64,000 nucleotides of DNA from Stieleria tagensis. GTDB lineage: Bacteria > Planctomycetota > Planctomycetia > Pirellulales > Pirellulaceae. Below are positions 47,884 through 57,348 of the stretch, in pieces; within the stretch, counting starts at the first letter, position 1; each line of letters starts with the position of its first letter. The DNA lies in NCBI RefSeq assembly GCF_024129865.1, contig NZ_JAMYFE010000112.1:1-64000 (forward strand), read 5' to 3'. Position numbers and translations under genes: made by a program. Below the pieces are notes generated by a model. That model had not been told where the DNA came from and did no database searches. It saw nothing but the letters and a program-made list of their open reading frames with translations.

Positions 47884-49067
47884 CGCAACGTTCATCGGCC
47901 CAAAGCCGATCCAACACCGCGTCGGACGTGGACCCACCGCACCACCCGGATTGGCGTGGGGCTCGCTGGCGCAGTGATTTGCGGCGCAAATTGCTGAAAT
48001 GGTTTTCGACGCATGCTCGCGAGATGCCATGGCGCAGCGATCCGCAACCGTATCGTGTCTGGGTCAGTGAGATCATGTTGCAACAGACACAGGTTGCGAC
48101 CGTGTTGCCGTATTTTGAGCGCTGGATGGAATCGTTCCCGACCATTGCGGATCTGGCGACTGCCGATGAAGCGAATTTGATGCGTCATTGGGAGGGCTTG
48201 GGCTATTACCGCCGCGTTCGATCGATGCATGCCGCGGCCAAAATGATCATGCTGCATCACGACGGCGTCTTTCCACTGGATTACGACGACGTGTTGAGTC
48301 TGCCCGGTGTGGGGCGCTACACGGCTGGCGCGGTGTTGTCGATTTCCAACGATGCCAAATTGCCGGTCTTGGAAGGCAATACCCAGCGTGTCTACAGCCG
48401 ATGGATCGGCTTGCGTGTGCCGCCGGCCGACAAAGCAGCCAACGCCCTGTTGTGGGAATTTGCCGCCGCCATGTTGCCGCGCCAACACAGCGGTCAGTTC
48501 AACCAAGCGGCGATGGAATTGGGGGCGCTGGTTTGCACCCCCAAAAATCCCGATTGTGACAACTGTCCCGTGTTGGCTCATTGCAAGGCCGCGGAGCTGG
48601 GTTTACAGGCGGAGATTCCGGGGAAAATCAAACGTGTCGTTTATGAAGACCGGACCGAGTTTGCCTTGTTGCTCAGCCGTCGCCAGCGCGGCGTGACGAC
48701 CTACTTGGCGCGACCACTGCCCGACGGCGGTCGCTGGGCGGGGCTGTGGGATTTTCCACGACCGACCGAGGTGGCAACCGATTCGGTGGATGCTGCGGCG
48801 CAGTGGTTGTCTTCACAAATCGATGCGGATGTTCAACCCGGTGTGCGACTAAAAACATTGCGGCACGCGGTCACAAAATACCGAATCTCACTTCATGTCC
48901 ATCAAGCCAGTCTTAGCAAACCGGACGCAGTCGGGCCGGGCCAGATCAGTGCCCCCTGGCGTTGGGTGTCGCTGCAGGAACTCGATGCATTGCCGATGAG
49001 CGTCACGGGGCGCAAAATCGTAAAATTCCTTGCCACCACTAGCCAACCCATTTTGCCGCTGAACTAA
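47880..49067 (+). CDS. mutY: Adenine DNA glycosylase
   Basis: A 395-residue MutY enzyme that removes adenine mispaired with 8-oxoguanine. The catalytic helix region is present as WVSEIMLQQTQVATVLPYF, the helix-hairpin-helix as LPGVGRYTAGAVLS, and the [4Fe-4S] cluster ligands as Cys219, Cys226, Cys229 and Cys235 in the C-x6-C-x2-C-x5-C pattern (CTPKNPDCDNCPVLAHC). A Nudix-like C-terminal domain for 8-oxoG recognition follows (residues about 255-390). The N-terminus has an extra 25-30 disordered residues. The start overlaps the PDZ gene stop as ATGA. Confidence 0.95.
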   Translation: MTQRSSAQSRSNTASDVDPPHHPDWRGARWRSDLRRKLLKWFSTHAREMPWRSDPQPYRVWVSEIMLQQTQVATVLPYFERWMESFPTIADLATADEANLMRHWEGLGYYRRVRSMHAAAKMIMLHHDGVFPLDYDDVLSLPGVGRYTAGAVLSISNDAKLPVLEGNTQRVYSRWIGLRVPPADKAANALLWEFAAAMLPRQHSGQFNQAAMELGALVCTPKNPDCDNCPVLAHCKAAELGLQAEIPGKIKRVVYEDRTEFALLLSRRQRGVTTYLARPLPDGGRWAGLWDFPRPTEVATDSVDAAAQWLSSQIDADVQPGVRLKTLRHAVTKYRISLHVHQASLSKPDAVGPGQISAPWRWVSLQELDALPMSVTGRKIVKFLATTSQPILPLN

Positions 49068-49140
49068 AGTCTGTTGACAGTTGATCGCCTCACCTCACTT
49101 TCCCGCCACTTTCCCACCCCTCCCAAAGGCCCCTTTCACT

Positions 49141-50427
49141 ATGTCTAGTCGAAGTCGATTCCGGTCGCGAACCATCACCCATTTTGTCACTTCGGGGCTG
49201 ATTCTTTCGTTCAGTTTCGCATCGGGGCTTGCTTCCGAACCGGCATCTGATTCCCCTGCCAACGGCACACCGGAAACGGTCACGCTGGGCAGTGACGAAT
49301 CCTTGTTGGCGGGCATTCCGGGCGAAGGCAAATTGACGATGGAACAAGCCATGCAGTGGATGTCTGACCCGGCGCGACACGCCGAACTGTCAGTCACACT
49401 GCCCAAAGGAATCGACGGCGCCAAAGGCAACATTTTTATTCCCGCCGACAATCCGTTGACGCGAGCCAAAATTGAACTCGGACGCCAACTGTATTTTGAC
49501 ACGCGATTGTCTAACGACAGCACCATCTCCTGTGCCTCCTGTCACGACCCCGCACAGGGCTATGGCGCGCAAACTCAGTTTGGTGTGGGCGTGCGTGGAC
49601 AACAAGGAAATCGTAACTCGCCGGTTTCCTACAACCGCATCATCAGCCAAGCACAGTTCTGGGACGGTCGCGCCGCATCGCTGGAAGAACAAGCCGTGGG
49701 TCCGGTGGCCAATGCGATCGAAATGGGCAACACACACGAACAATGTGTCGCCGATTTGGACAAACACCCTATCTATCGAGCCGAATTCGCCAAGGTCTTT
49801 GACGATGGCGTGACAATTGACAATGTTGGCAAAGCGCTGGCCGCGTTCGAGCGGGCATTGGTGACCGGTCCGGCGCCGTTTGATTTCCAAAGTGATCTGG
49901 ATCGATTCGAAACGGTTTACGCCGACGACTTGGAGTACTTGGATGAAGATCCCGAGTTGAAAGAACAATACGACGCTCTGAAATCGGCAATCGCGGCCAA
50001 TCCGATGAGCGAATCGGCCAAACGCGGGATGAAACTCTTTGATACTAAGGCCAACTGCGCCGCCTGCCACGCGGGTGCCAATTTCACTGACGAACAGTAC
50101 CATAACTTGGGCGTCGCAATGGATGTCGAACAACCCGACCTTGGACGTTTCGAAGTCACCGGCGAAGAAAAAGACAAAGGTGCGTTCAAGACGCCGACCT
50201 TGCGCAACGTCGCTTTGTCGGCGCCATTCATGCATGACGGTAGCCAAGCCACGTTGGAAGAAGTCGTCGCGTGGTACAACAAGGGCGGCCATCCAAACCA
50301 GTGGCTAAGCGACAAAATGAAGCCACTGAATCTGACGGACCAAGAACAGGCCGATGTGGTCGCGTTTATGAAGGAAGGCTTAACCGGAGCTTTCCCAAAA
50401 ATCCAAACCGCTCGTCTACCTGAGTAA
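49141..50427 (+). CDS. Di-haem cytochrome c peroxidase (MauG/CcpA family)
   Basis: A 428-residue periplasmic enzyme. The N-terminal leader (ITHFVTSGLILSFSFASGLA) is a signal peptide. Two c-type haem sites, CASCH (131-135) and CAACH (306-310), match the di-haem peroxidase family that reduces hydrogen peroxide with electrons from small cytochromes. The family also has the typical RNSPVSYNR stretch and the FKTPTLRNVALSAPFMHDG motif, both present. The ATG at 49141 gives the signal directly; a TTG at 49081 would prepend 20 residues. It is monocistronic. Confidence 0.92.
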   Translation: MSSRSRFRSRTITHFVTSGLILSFSFASGLASEPASDSPANGTPETVTLGSDESLLAGIPGEGKLTMEQAMQWMSDPARHAELSVTLPKGIDGAKGNIFIPADNPLTRAKIELGRQLYFDTRLSNDSTISCASCHDPAQGYGAQTQFGVGVRGQQGNRNSPVSYNRIISQAQFWDGRAASLEEQAVGPVANAIEMGNTHEQCVADLDKHPIYRAEFAKVFDDGVTIDNVGKALAAFERALVTGPAPFDFQSDLDRFETVYADDLEYLDEDPELKEQYDALKSAIAANPMSESAKRGMKLFDTKANCAACHAGANFTDEQYHNLGVAMDVEQPDLGRFEVTGEEKDKGAFKTPTLRNVALSAPFMHDGSQATLEEVVAWYNKGGHPNQWLSDKMKPLNLTDQEQADVVAFMKEGLTGAFPKIQTARLPE

Positions 50428-50457
50428 GAAATCAGATCGGGCGGCGTGCTGTTGGCT

Positions 50458-51174
50458 TTACGTCGGGTCGCTCGATTCGAATCGATAGCCGACGCCGTAG
50501 ACGGTTTGGATCACGCGAGGTTGTTTGGGATCTGATTCGATTCGTTTTCTAAGTTGGCTGATCGTTTGGTCGATGGTTCGACTATTGGGCACGTGGTCAT
50601 CTTCCCAAGCCGATCGAAACAGGTCGGCTCTGGTGACCACTTCGCCCGGTCGTGCCGATAGGGTCTGGAGAATCAACACTTCACGGCGCGTCAGTGAAAT
50701 GGTTTCACCGCCGCGCCGCACCCGCAACTCACGCGGGATGACTTCCAAGTCCGCCATCGTAAACGGAGCGTCGCCCAGTGGGGTCACCGGTGGCATTGCC
50801 GAATCGCCCAAACTGCGTCGGGCAACGGCACGGATTCGCGCGATCACTTCTTTGGTTCCAAACGGTTTGACGATGTAATCGTCTCCGCCCAGTTCCAATC
50901 CGACGACTTTATCGATCTCTTCGGCTTTGGCGGTGATGAACAGTATTGGCATGGTCGGCGATTGACTGCGGAAATACTTGCACAGGTCGTATCCACTGAT
51001 TCCTGGCATCATCACATCCAGACAGGCGATGTCCGGCATTTCGGAATCGAATAATTCTTTGGCTTGTCGGCCATCGGCGGCTTCGGTGACCGCATAGCCC
51101 TCCCCTCGCAGCACTTCGGCTAACGCGGATCGTGTGTTGGGATCGTCTTCGGCGACCAGGATTTGATGCGGCAT
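50458..51174 (-). CDS. OmpR/PhoB-family response regulator
   Basis: A 238-residue DNA-binding response regulator. The receiver domain has VAEDDPNTRSALAE, the phospho-acceptor Asp53 (CLDVMMPG), and the Lys of VKPFGTKEV. The winged-helix output domain shows TRREVLILQTLSARPGEVVTRADL and RTIDQTISQLRKRIESDP, typical of OmpR/PhoB. The gene follows the kinase stop immediately (TAG then ATG), so the two are translated as a pair. Target genes are unknown; the upstream VWA gene and the Hsp70 gene beyond it are natural candidates. Confidence 0.95.
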   Translation of the reverse strand: MPHQILVAEDDPNTRSALAEVLRGEGYAVTEAADGRQAKELFDSEMPDIACLDVMMPGISGYDLCKYFRSQSPTMPILFITAKAEEIDKVVGLELGGDDYIVKPFGTKEVIARIRAVARRSLGDSAMPPVTPLGDAPFTMADLEVIPRELRVRRGGETISLTRREVLILQTLSARPGEVVTRADLFRSAWEDDHVPNSRTIDQTISQLRKRIESDPKQPRVIQTVYGVGYRFESSDPT

Positions 51175-52872
51175 CTAACCAGCTGTTGGCAAGTGGAGTG
51201 GATCCAACGGCAGCGTCAGTTCAAACGCGGCACCGCTTTTGTCCGATTTTGGTAACAGCACCAGACTGCCGTCGTGTCGCCTTGCGGCGCGGCGGGCGAT
51301 CGTCAATCCGATTCCCGTGCCACTGGGGGCCTGGATTGAATCGTCCAGCCGTTCGAAGGGGCGAAACACTTTCTCGCGATGCAGCGCCCCGATCCCCGGT
51401 CCGTCGTCTTGGACCAAGATTCGCAGTTGATCACTCGTTCGATCAGTGGACGGCAATACGGTGCATTGGATCGAGCAGTGACCGCCTCGCGGAACATATT
51501 TTTCGACATTGCTAAGCAAATTAACCAGTACCAATTCGATCACGTCGGGATCGACCGCAACCAGGTCGTGACATTGGCAGCTGGATTCAAGTGACAGACC
51601 GGCAGCGACAAAACTGGGTTCAAATTGCGCTGTAATCCCCTGGATCAAATCCGCCAGGTCGGTGGGTTGTTTGCGAACACCAACCCGCTTTCCACTGGGG
51701 CGAATCATTTCCAGTACACCGGAAACCAATCGTTGCAATCGCCGGCTTTCGTGATCGATGACCTGCAGACGTTTGGCCAAGGAACGCCGCGCCTCTCCAT
51801 CATCCAACTGTTCTAAATCGGATTCGGCTAGTTCTGTGTACAGCCGAATATTGGTCAGCGGGGTTCGCAATTCATGAGAGACTTGACCGGCAAAACTCAC
51901 CCGACTTTTGGCGCTGGCGATTTGTCGACCGACCGAGGTCAACACGTACGCGCCGACCGCCAGTACCAGCAAACCGATTCCCGTGAGTGATAGGATCAAT
52001 GGAATCATCGTGGCCTGGGGCAACAGGGACTCGTCCACTTTCAATTGAAAATGCCAACTCGCAAGCGGAGTTGAAAGTTCAGTGTCCGCCAATGGTTGCG
52101 ACTGAGCGTTTTTCAGATCGCCCCAGCGATAGATCACTCGTTTGGCTTCGTCGAGCAATGCAATGCTACCGATCGGCGTGTTTGAAATCGTTTCCCCTGG
52201 CGATGGCCGATCACTTGCATCAGAACGTTGATTGTCCAGCGCGGCCGCACTGCTGGAGTCATCGGGAAGTGCGGCGATCAAATCGGCCATCCAACGACTG
52301 CGTTGCAGCAGAATGCCGACCGAACCGCCGTTTGGAGAGAAACGCCAGTAGATGACCTGGGCGCCATCGCCCATGTACCACTGTTGCCAGGCGGACTGAG
52401 CGGTCAACGCCGCCGTTGGGGCAAGCTTGCCGCGGGACAGTTTACCGCTGGAAGCGGGTTGCGAATCAGAATCGCCTGTGGACAACGGGCGGGCATCGAT
52501 CATTGCCGGCAGAGCGGCTTCGACTTCGGCTGCGTCGGCACCGTGCAAGTCGTCTGCCAACGGATACAGTAACAAGCCGTCGGGATTGACAAAAATCCCT
52601 TGTCGCACGATCGGTTGCTCACGCCGTATTTGTCGCAATGTTTCCAGTAGGGGCGTTGGAGATTCCAGTGCGGCGTCCAATTGCCTGGCATAGTCTGCAA
52701 ATAATTCGACGACCAATCGGTCGGCGTCAAACAGTTGCGAAGAGAGCAGCGTGGTCAAATTTTCTTTTGCCGCCGACTGATTTTCTTTCACCGCACTCGC
52801 ACTCATCCAGCCCAACAACACCAGCGGTGCAGCAACCAGCAAGAGGAGTGCGAGGAACAAACGTCGTGGCAT
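51175..52872 (-). CDS. Membrane sensor histidine kinase
   Basis: A 565-residue kinase with an N-terminal membrane segment (LFLALLLLVAAPLVLLGW), a periplasmic sensor region of about 240 residues, a second membrane segment (PLILSLTGIGLLVLAVGAYVL), then the cytoplasmic part. No HAMP domain was seen. The phospho-acceptor is His333 in VSHELRTPL. The ATPase domain has the N box (ELVLVNLLSNVEKYV), G1 (LVQDDGPGIG) and G2 (GTGIGLTIARR) motifs. It starts 10 bases after the VWA gene stop, so VWA, kinase and regulator are one operon. The signal sensed is unknown. Confidence 0.93.
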   Translation of the reverse strand: MPRRLFLALLLLVAAPLVLLGWMSASAVKENQSAAKENLTTLLSSQLFDADRLVVELFADYARQLDAALESPTPLLETLRQIRREQPIVRQGIFVNPDGLLLYPLADDLHGADAAEVEAALPAMIDARPLSTGDSDSQPASSGKLSRGKLAPTAALTAQSAWQQWYMGDGAQVIYWRFSPNGGSVGILLQRSRWMADLIAALPDDSSSAAALDNQRSDASDRPSPGETISNTPIGSIALLDEAKRVIYRWGDLKNAQSQPLADTELSTPLASWHFQLKVDESLLPQATMIPLILSLTGIGLLVLAVGAYVLTSVGRQIASAKSRVSFAGQVSHELRTPLTNIRLYTELAESDLEQLDDGEARRSLAKRLQVIDHESRRLQRLVSGVLEMIRPSGKRVGVRKQPTDLADLIQGITAQFEPSFVAAGLSLESSCQCHDLVAVDPDVIELVLVNLLSNVEKYVPRGGHCSIQCTVLPSTDRTSDQLRILVQDDGPGIGALHREKVFRPFERLDDSIQAPSGTGIGLTIARRAARRHDGSLVLLPKSDKSGAAFELTLPLDPLHLPTAG

Positions 52873-52882
52873 CGCGCGAAAG

Positions 52883-54286
52883 CTACTTACTCTTGGCGGT
52901 TTCGGGTGCGTCTACGCGATACTGTTGCTGAGCAGCGTTGTTTGTCTGCTCATACCGCATCGCTTTCCGCGAGTAATTCCATTTCGTGGGGTCTTGGATG
53001 ATCAGCGATTGGTCACGGTTGAGCAACGCATTTCGTTTGACTTCCTTGACCAGTTCAACATCCAACCAGACACCGTAGTCCGATTCTACCTTTTCCAACG
53101 TTTCACAGTTGGCACGCAGTAGATCCTGCGCTTCTTTGACTTTGCCGGCATCACGCAGAGCCGTGGCGCGAACATTTTTTTCATTGGCAATCTGGATCGC
53201 ACAAAACGCATAGGTCTCTTTGTCGCGATTCTTCTCGACCAGTTTCGCATCGTCACTGAATCGGACTTCGATGTTGCTGGAGAGTTTGTCCGTGGTCTTG
53301 CTAAGCATGTTCTGATACGAAATCGTCACATCCGCCATGGCGCGTTTGCTGCCCGACTGACCCGGATCCACTTCGACTTCGATCACAAAGTAACGTTGTT
53401 GGCGTGCATACAACTGCGCCAGTGGAATGTAGATGTCTTGACCACTGATATCGGCTTTGGTGTTCAGCACACGAACCGGCCGAATGCCTTCGCCGATTTT
53501 GGCATGAATCTCGAAATCAGTGGCAACCACACTCATCAAATCATTGAATTCCTGTTGGAAAACGGCCACCAAATCAGCGGCTTGTTTGACAAACAGGTGA
53601 TTGCCGCTGCCGGCTGCCGCCAATCGACTCATCAGGTCTTCGTTATAGCCCAGCCCTAAGCCGAGTGTGCTGACACTGATTCCCTCTTTGACCAGTGACG
53701 CCCCCAACTGTTCCAGCTCACGTGGGCTTTTGGGGCCGACATTGGCTTGTCCATCAGAGAGCAGGATCACGCGATTGACAGAATCACTGTCGAGAAACTT
53801 TCGCACCTCTGCGGCGCCCTTGCTGACACCCGCGAACAACGCCGTGCTGCCACCGGCTTTGACCGACTGGATTTTTTCGATGATCGATTCACGATCCGTT
53901 GCTTTGGTGGCCGGGACCAACACGGTCGCGGAATCGGAATACAAGACGATGGAAACGATGTCATCGTCTTTCAATCGGCGGACGGCTTCGATCGCAGCGT
54001 TACGTGCTTGATCGATTTTGTGTCCGCCCATCGAACCGCTCTGATCGATCACGATGGCGGTGTTAACCGGCGGTCGTGATTGCGATTCGGGAACGTCAAA
54101 CCCGGTCAGTGAAATGCGGATGAAGTTGGTTTGTTTCTCGTCGGCCAACATCGTCGGATTCGAGGCACCAACATCCAACACCAGTTGTTCGGCGGTCGCA
54201 GTCGGCAACGCTGTGCCCCAAGTGCAAGCGACCAACAGTCCGGTGGCAAACCACCTGGAGGCTGATTTCAATTCATTAACGAACAT
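52883..54286 (-). CDS. Exported VWA-domain protein
   Basis: A 467-residue exported protein. It has a signal peptide (SRWFATGLLVACTWGTALPTATA), then a von Willebrand factor A domain with an intact MIDAS metal site, DQSGSMGG (Asp81, Ser83, Ser85), and a second half with VILLSDGQANVG and STLGLGLGYNEDLM. A C-terminal helical part follows with NEKNVRATALRDAGKVKEAQ. The family is often called chloride-channel or YfbK-like VWA proteins and binds partners through the metal site. It is upstream of the sensor kinase with a 10-base gap and may be its periplasmic partner (inference). ATG 54286 is used; 54340 is possible. Confidence 0.88.
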   Translation of the reverse strand: MFVNELKSASRWFATGLLVACTWGTALPTATAEQLVLDVGASNPTMLADEKQTNFIRISLTGFDVPESQSRPPVNTAIVIDQSGSMGGHKIDQARNAAIEAVRRLKDDDIVSIVLYSDSATVLVPATKATDRESIIEKIQSVKAGGSTALFAGVSKGAAEVRKFLDSDSVNRVILLSDGQANVGPKSPRELEQLGASLVKEGISVSTLGLGLGYNEDLMSRLAAAGSGNHLFVKQAADLVAVFQQEFNDLMSVVATDFEIHAKIGEGIRPVRVLNTKADISGQDIYIPLAQLYARQQRYFVIEVEVDPGQSGSKRAMADVTISYQNMLSKTTDKLSSNIEVRFSDDAKLVEKNRDKETYAFCAIQIANEKNVRATALRDAGKVKEAQDLLRANCETLEKVESDYGVWLDVELVKEVKRNALLNRDQSLIIQDPTKWNYSRKAMRYEQTNNAAQQQYRVDAPETAKSK

Positions 54287-54424
54287 TGTTCCATTCCCTT
54301 TGTCGTGTGAAAGCCCAATCAAAACATCGTCTTGCAACAACGTGCAAGTAGCTACTTCAGTAAACGATGATTAGCCGGTTCAATGGTCTGATTGGGATCA
54401 AAACAATGTAAAAGGAATGTCAGC

Positions 54425-56608
54425 CTACTTCTTTTTGCGACTGAAAAAACCGCCTTGCTTCTTGTCGCTGGTTTGTTTTTGGGGTTCGGATTTGTTTCCC
54501 GCCGTGGGTTTGGCTGGCGAATCCGTCACGATCATCGGGATGTCAGCAGACGACGGAGCGGGTTTCGCTGTGGAACCACCTAGGGCTGCCAGCATCGCCA
54601 GATCGTTTGAGTCGGCTTTGACCGCGGGCGCTGAATCTTTCGGATCCAGTTTCAATTGGGGTTTTTCTTTGATTTGATTCGCTCCGCTGCCGGCAGCGGT
54701 TCCCAGCACATCGGGTAGCACGACGGGCGCCGTTTTTTTCTCGCTGCCACCGGGGTTTAAAATGGCGGCAAAGTCCGGCTGGTCGTCGCTCGGTTTGGGA
54801 TTCGATGGCACCGGTTTGGCGGACGCGGCGGCCGGATCGGGCGTGCGGGTGGCCGCAGGCGATTGCGTTTTGGGCTGTGAATCGATGGCCTGGGGGGCAG
54901 CCACCTGGGGTGTTTTTGTGGACGGCTGTTGGATCGTTTCGGCCGCGGGTTTGACGGCGTCGGCGGGTGAGAAATCAGGCTGCTCGCTTGTCGCTTGGGA
55001 AGCATTGTCGTCGTTGTCCTCCACCGCGTTACTGGCGACAACCGCGGCTGCCAAATCCGCCAACATCGCATCACTAAAGCCCTCGCTCAGTCGCGTGGTC
55101 CAAATTTCGATGTCTTCTTCGCTCAGACCCGAGGCGCGATCGAGTGTCATTTTGATCTTGCGGTCAACTTCTGGCAGCGAGGCATGCACCGTCAATCGTC
55201 CATCGGCGGTGTAGTCGAAGCGGACGTCGACGTTAGTGCCTTTGGGCGTGCCGCGGGGAATGTCATCGACGACACATTTGCCAATCTTCGTCGCATTGGT
55301 GCCGCGATCATCACCGCCTTCGACGATCTCAATTTTGACATTGGCTTGGTTGTCCGAATGCGTGCGGAAACGGACCTTCTTTCGTGCCGGCAATCGACTG
55401 TTGCGGGGGATCATGATTTGTCGGCGTGGTTTGCCGCTGACCGGGTCGACCGCGAGCACCCCCAGATCATGCGAATTGACGTTGCTGACAGAAATGCCGT
55501 TGGCTTGGGAATCACCACCGGACAACAGCATGCCCGCATACAAGGCCGCGCCATGACTGACTGCTTCGTCAGGAGACAGTGAACGATCCAATTCCATTCC
55601 ACTTAATCGTTCCAGTTCATCGCGAACCATTGGCATCCGCGTCGAACCGCCGACCAAGATCAGACGGGTTAAATCGGGCCAACCGATACCGGCATCGTCC
55701 AGTACCAGTTGAACCGTCATCAATGTTCGTTCCACCAAGTCGTCGCAGCGTTGGGCGAATTCCTGTTGTGCGAGTTCGGTGCGCAATCGTTTCCCATCAT
55801 GGGCAAACGCGACCGACACCGAGTCGCGTTGCGTCAACGCGTGTTTTGTTTGGTTGGCCTTGCGCACGAGTTCCTGCATCGCTTGCGGGTCTTCACGCGG
55901 ATCCACCCCGTGCTCTGCCTGGAACGCTTCGGCGATGAAATCGACGATGCGGTTGTCCCAATCGATGCCACCCAAGTAAACGTCGCCGGCGGTTGCGATG
56001 GTATTGAAATGCCCGTTTTCGATCTGCATCACCGTGACATCAAAGGTGCCACCGCCCAAGTCATAGACCAGCACGGTTTCGCGCCCGCTGTCCTTGCCGT
56101 CGGCACTTAGAAACCCTTGCTCGACGCCATAGGTGATCGCCGCGGCGGTGGGTTCGTTGATGATGTCCAGCACGTCCAACCCGGCCAATCGTCCGGCGTC
56201 TTGTGTGGCTTTTCGACAGGGCTCGTTGAAGAACGCCGGGACCGTGATGACCGCTTGACTGATCGGCCCGAGTTTCAGTTCCGCGTCGGCTTTCAATTTA
56301 CGCAGCACCAAGGCCTGGATGACTTCGGCGGGAAGATTCTTGCCACGAATTTGTTTTTCGTAATAGGCTTCGCCGACATCGCGTTTGGCATACAGCGCCA
56401 GCCGATCCGGTTCCAGCAAGCCGGCTTCGACCGCTTCGATCCCAACGATCGGACGCCGTTGATCAAAAAAGACAGCGCTGGGGGTCGTCAAATCGCCCTC
56501 TGAATTTCGGATCGTTTCCGGTCGGCCGGTGTCATTTAAATACGCGACTGCGGAAAACGTGGTTCCAAGATCGATTCCGACCGCAGGCGGTGGCTTGGTT
56601 TGAGTCAT
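54425..56608 (-). CDS. Hsp70/DnaK-like protein with long disordered C-terminus
   Basis: A 727-residue protein. The first 480 or so residues are an Hsp70 ATPase and substrate-binding unit: VGIDLGTTFSAVAYLND, VLVYDLGGGTFDVTVMQIENG, ILVGGSTRMPMVRDEL, then the beta sandwich (RTHSDNQANVKIEIVEGG). Instead of the helical lid found in DnaK, the last 200 residues are a low-complexity Pro/Ala/Gln/Ser/Lys tail ending in GGFFSRKKK. Such variants occur in planctomycetes and cyanobacteria as specialised Hsp70s. ATG 56608 is preferred over 56674. It precedes the VWA gene by 138 bases on the same strand. Confidence 0.9.
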   Translation of the reverse strand: MTQTKPPPAVGIDLGTTFSAVAYLNDTGRPETIRNSEGDLTTPSAVFFDQRRPIVGIEAVEAGLLEPDRLALYAKRDVGEAYYEKQIRGKNLPAEVIQALVLRKLKADAELKLGPISQAVITVPAFFNEPCRKATQDAGRLAGLDVLDIINEPTAAAITYGVEQGFLSADGKDSGRETVLVYDLGGGTFDVTVMQIENGHFNTIATAGDVYLGGIDWDNRIVDFIAEAFQAEHGVDPREDPQAMQELVRKANQTKHALTQRDSVSVAFAHDGKRLRTELAQQEFAQRCDDLVERTLMTVQLVLDDAGIGWPDLTRLILVGGSTRMPMVRDELERLSGMELDRSLSPDEAVSHGAALYAGMLLSGGDSQANGISVSNVNSHDLGVLAVDPVSGKPRRQIMIPRNSRLPARKKVRFRTHSDNQANVKIEIVEGGDDRGTNATKIGKCVVDDIPRGTPKGTNVDVRFDYTADGRLTVHASLPEVDRKIKMTLDRASGLSEEDIEIWTTRLSEGFSDAMLADLAAAVVASNAVEDNDDNASQATSEQPDFSPADAVKPAAETIQQPSTKTPQVAAPQAIDSQPKTQSPAATRTPDPAAASAKPVPSNPKPSDDQPDFAAILNPGGSEKKTAPVVLPDVLGTAAGSGANQIKEKPQLKLDPKDSAPAVKADSNDLAMLAALGGSTAKPAPSSADIPMIVTDSPAKPTAGNKSEPQKQTSDKKQGGFFSRKKK

Positions 56609-56828
56609 AGAGAGCAAGCAGTGGTTGAGCGGAACGAAGGAGGAGACAGCGTCTTTAGAGAACGCTGGTGGCATCAGATTGTACCCGTGTTGCCACCCTG
56701 CCCATGAAATCAGATCTGTACCCCGGCGTCAGCCACTCGGATCACAATTTTCGCGTCCGGTTTCGGTTAGGATTGTGATCACAGTGCGGCGAGGTTTTTC
56801 CCGATGTCGATCCACCGAGACGTCACCA

Positions 56829-57341
56829 ATGATGCAATGGCCCCAGCTACCGGATTACGGATGTTTTCTGCGTTGGCCGGAAAACGGTCAAAGTTTTATT
56901 CATCCGGACGATGTGCCCATTGCGACGCGATTGATCCCCAGCCCACGGGTGCTGAAACGGATGTCATTTGACGGCACCTACTACCACTATCGCTATGGAT
57001 CGTTTCGGTTTCGGTTGCGACCGGCGATGTGGTTGAGTGTGCGTGATGACGGAATCGACATCGGTGACCAGGTCGAAACGACGGGATTGGGGTTCGAACG
57101 GGAACGGTTCGTCGCGTCGGTATGGGGCATGTACTACGTCAGCCGCAAAGGCTGTATCTTGTACCGCTTGCAGCGAGTCGAACGAGTCGTCACGAAGCTC
57201 TATTCTGCCGATCAGTTGCGTTTGTTGACCAACAAAGCCACTGTGCGGCCTGCGACAACCCACTATCGTGCGCCACAATGGGATGGCAGTGGCAGCACTG
57301 TCCCCGATCCCACTGTCAACGATCCCACCTTTGACGAGTAA
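56829..57341 (+). CDS. Hypothetical protein, 170 residues
   Basis: A 170-residue protein with many Tyr, Arg and Trp residues ([56 protein letters not shown]). No signal peptide or membrane segment. No family recognised. ATG pairs at 56829 and 56832 are the likely starts; a long upstream frame to 56625 overlaps the divergent Hsp70 promoter region and is rejected. The end carries a short duplicated VPDPTVNDP-like stretch. It is followed 7 bases after its stop by the sugar-phosphate isomerase gene and may be cotranscribed with it. Confidence 0.65.
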   Translation: MMQWPQLPDYGCFLRWPENGQSFIHPDDVPIATRLIPSPRVLKRMSFDGTYYHYRYGSFRFRLRPAMWLSVRDDGIDIGDQVETTGLGFERERFVASVWGMYYVSRKGCILYRLQRVERVVTKLYSADQLRLLTNKATVRPATTHYRAPQWDGSGSTVPDPTVNDPTFDE

Positions 57342-57348
57342 ATTTGAA

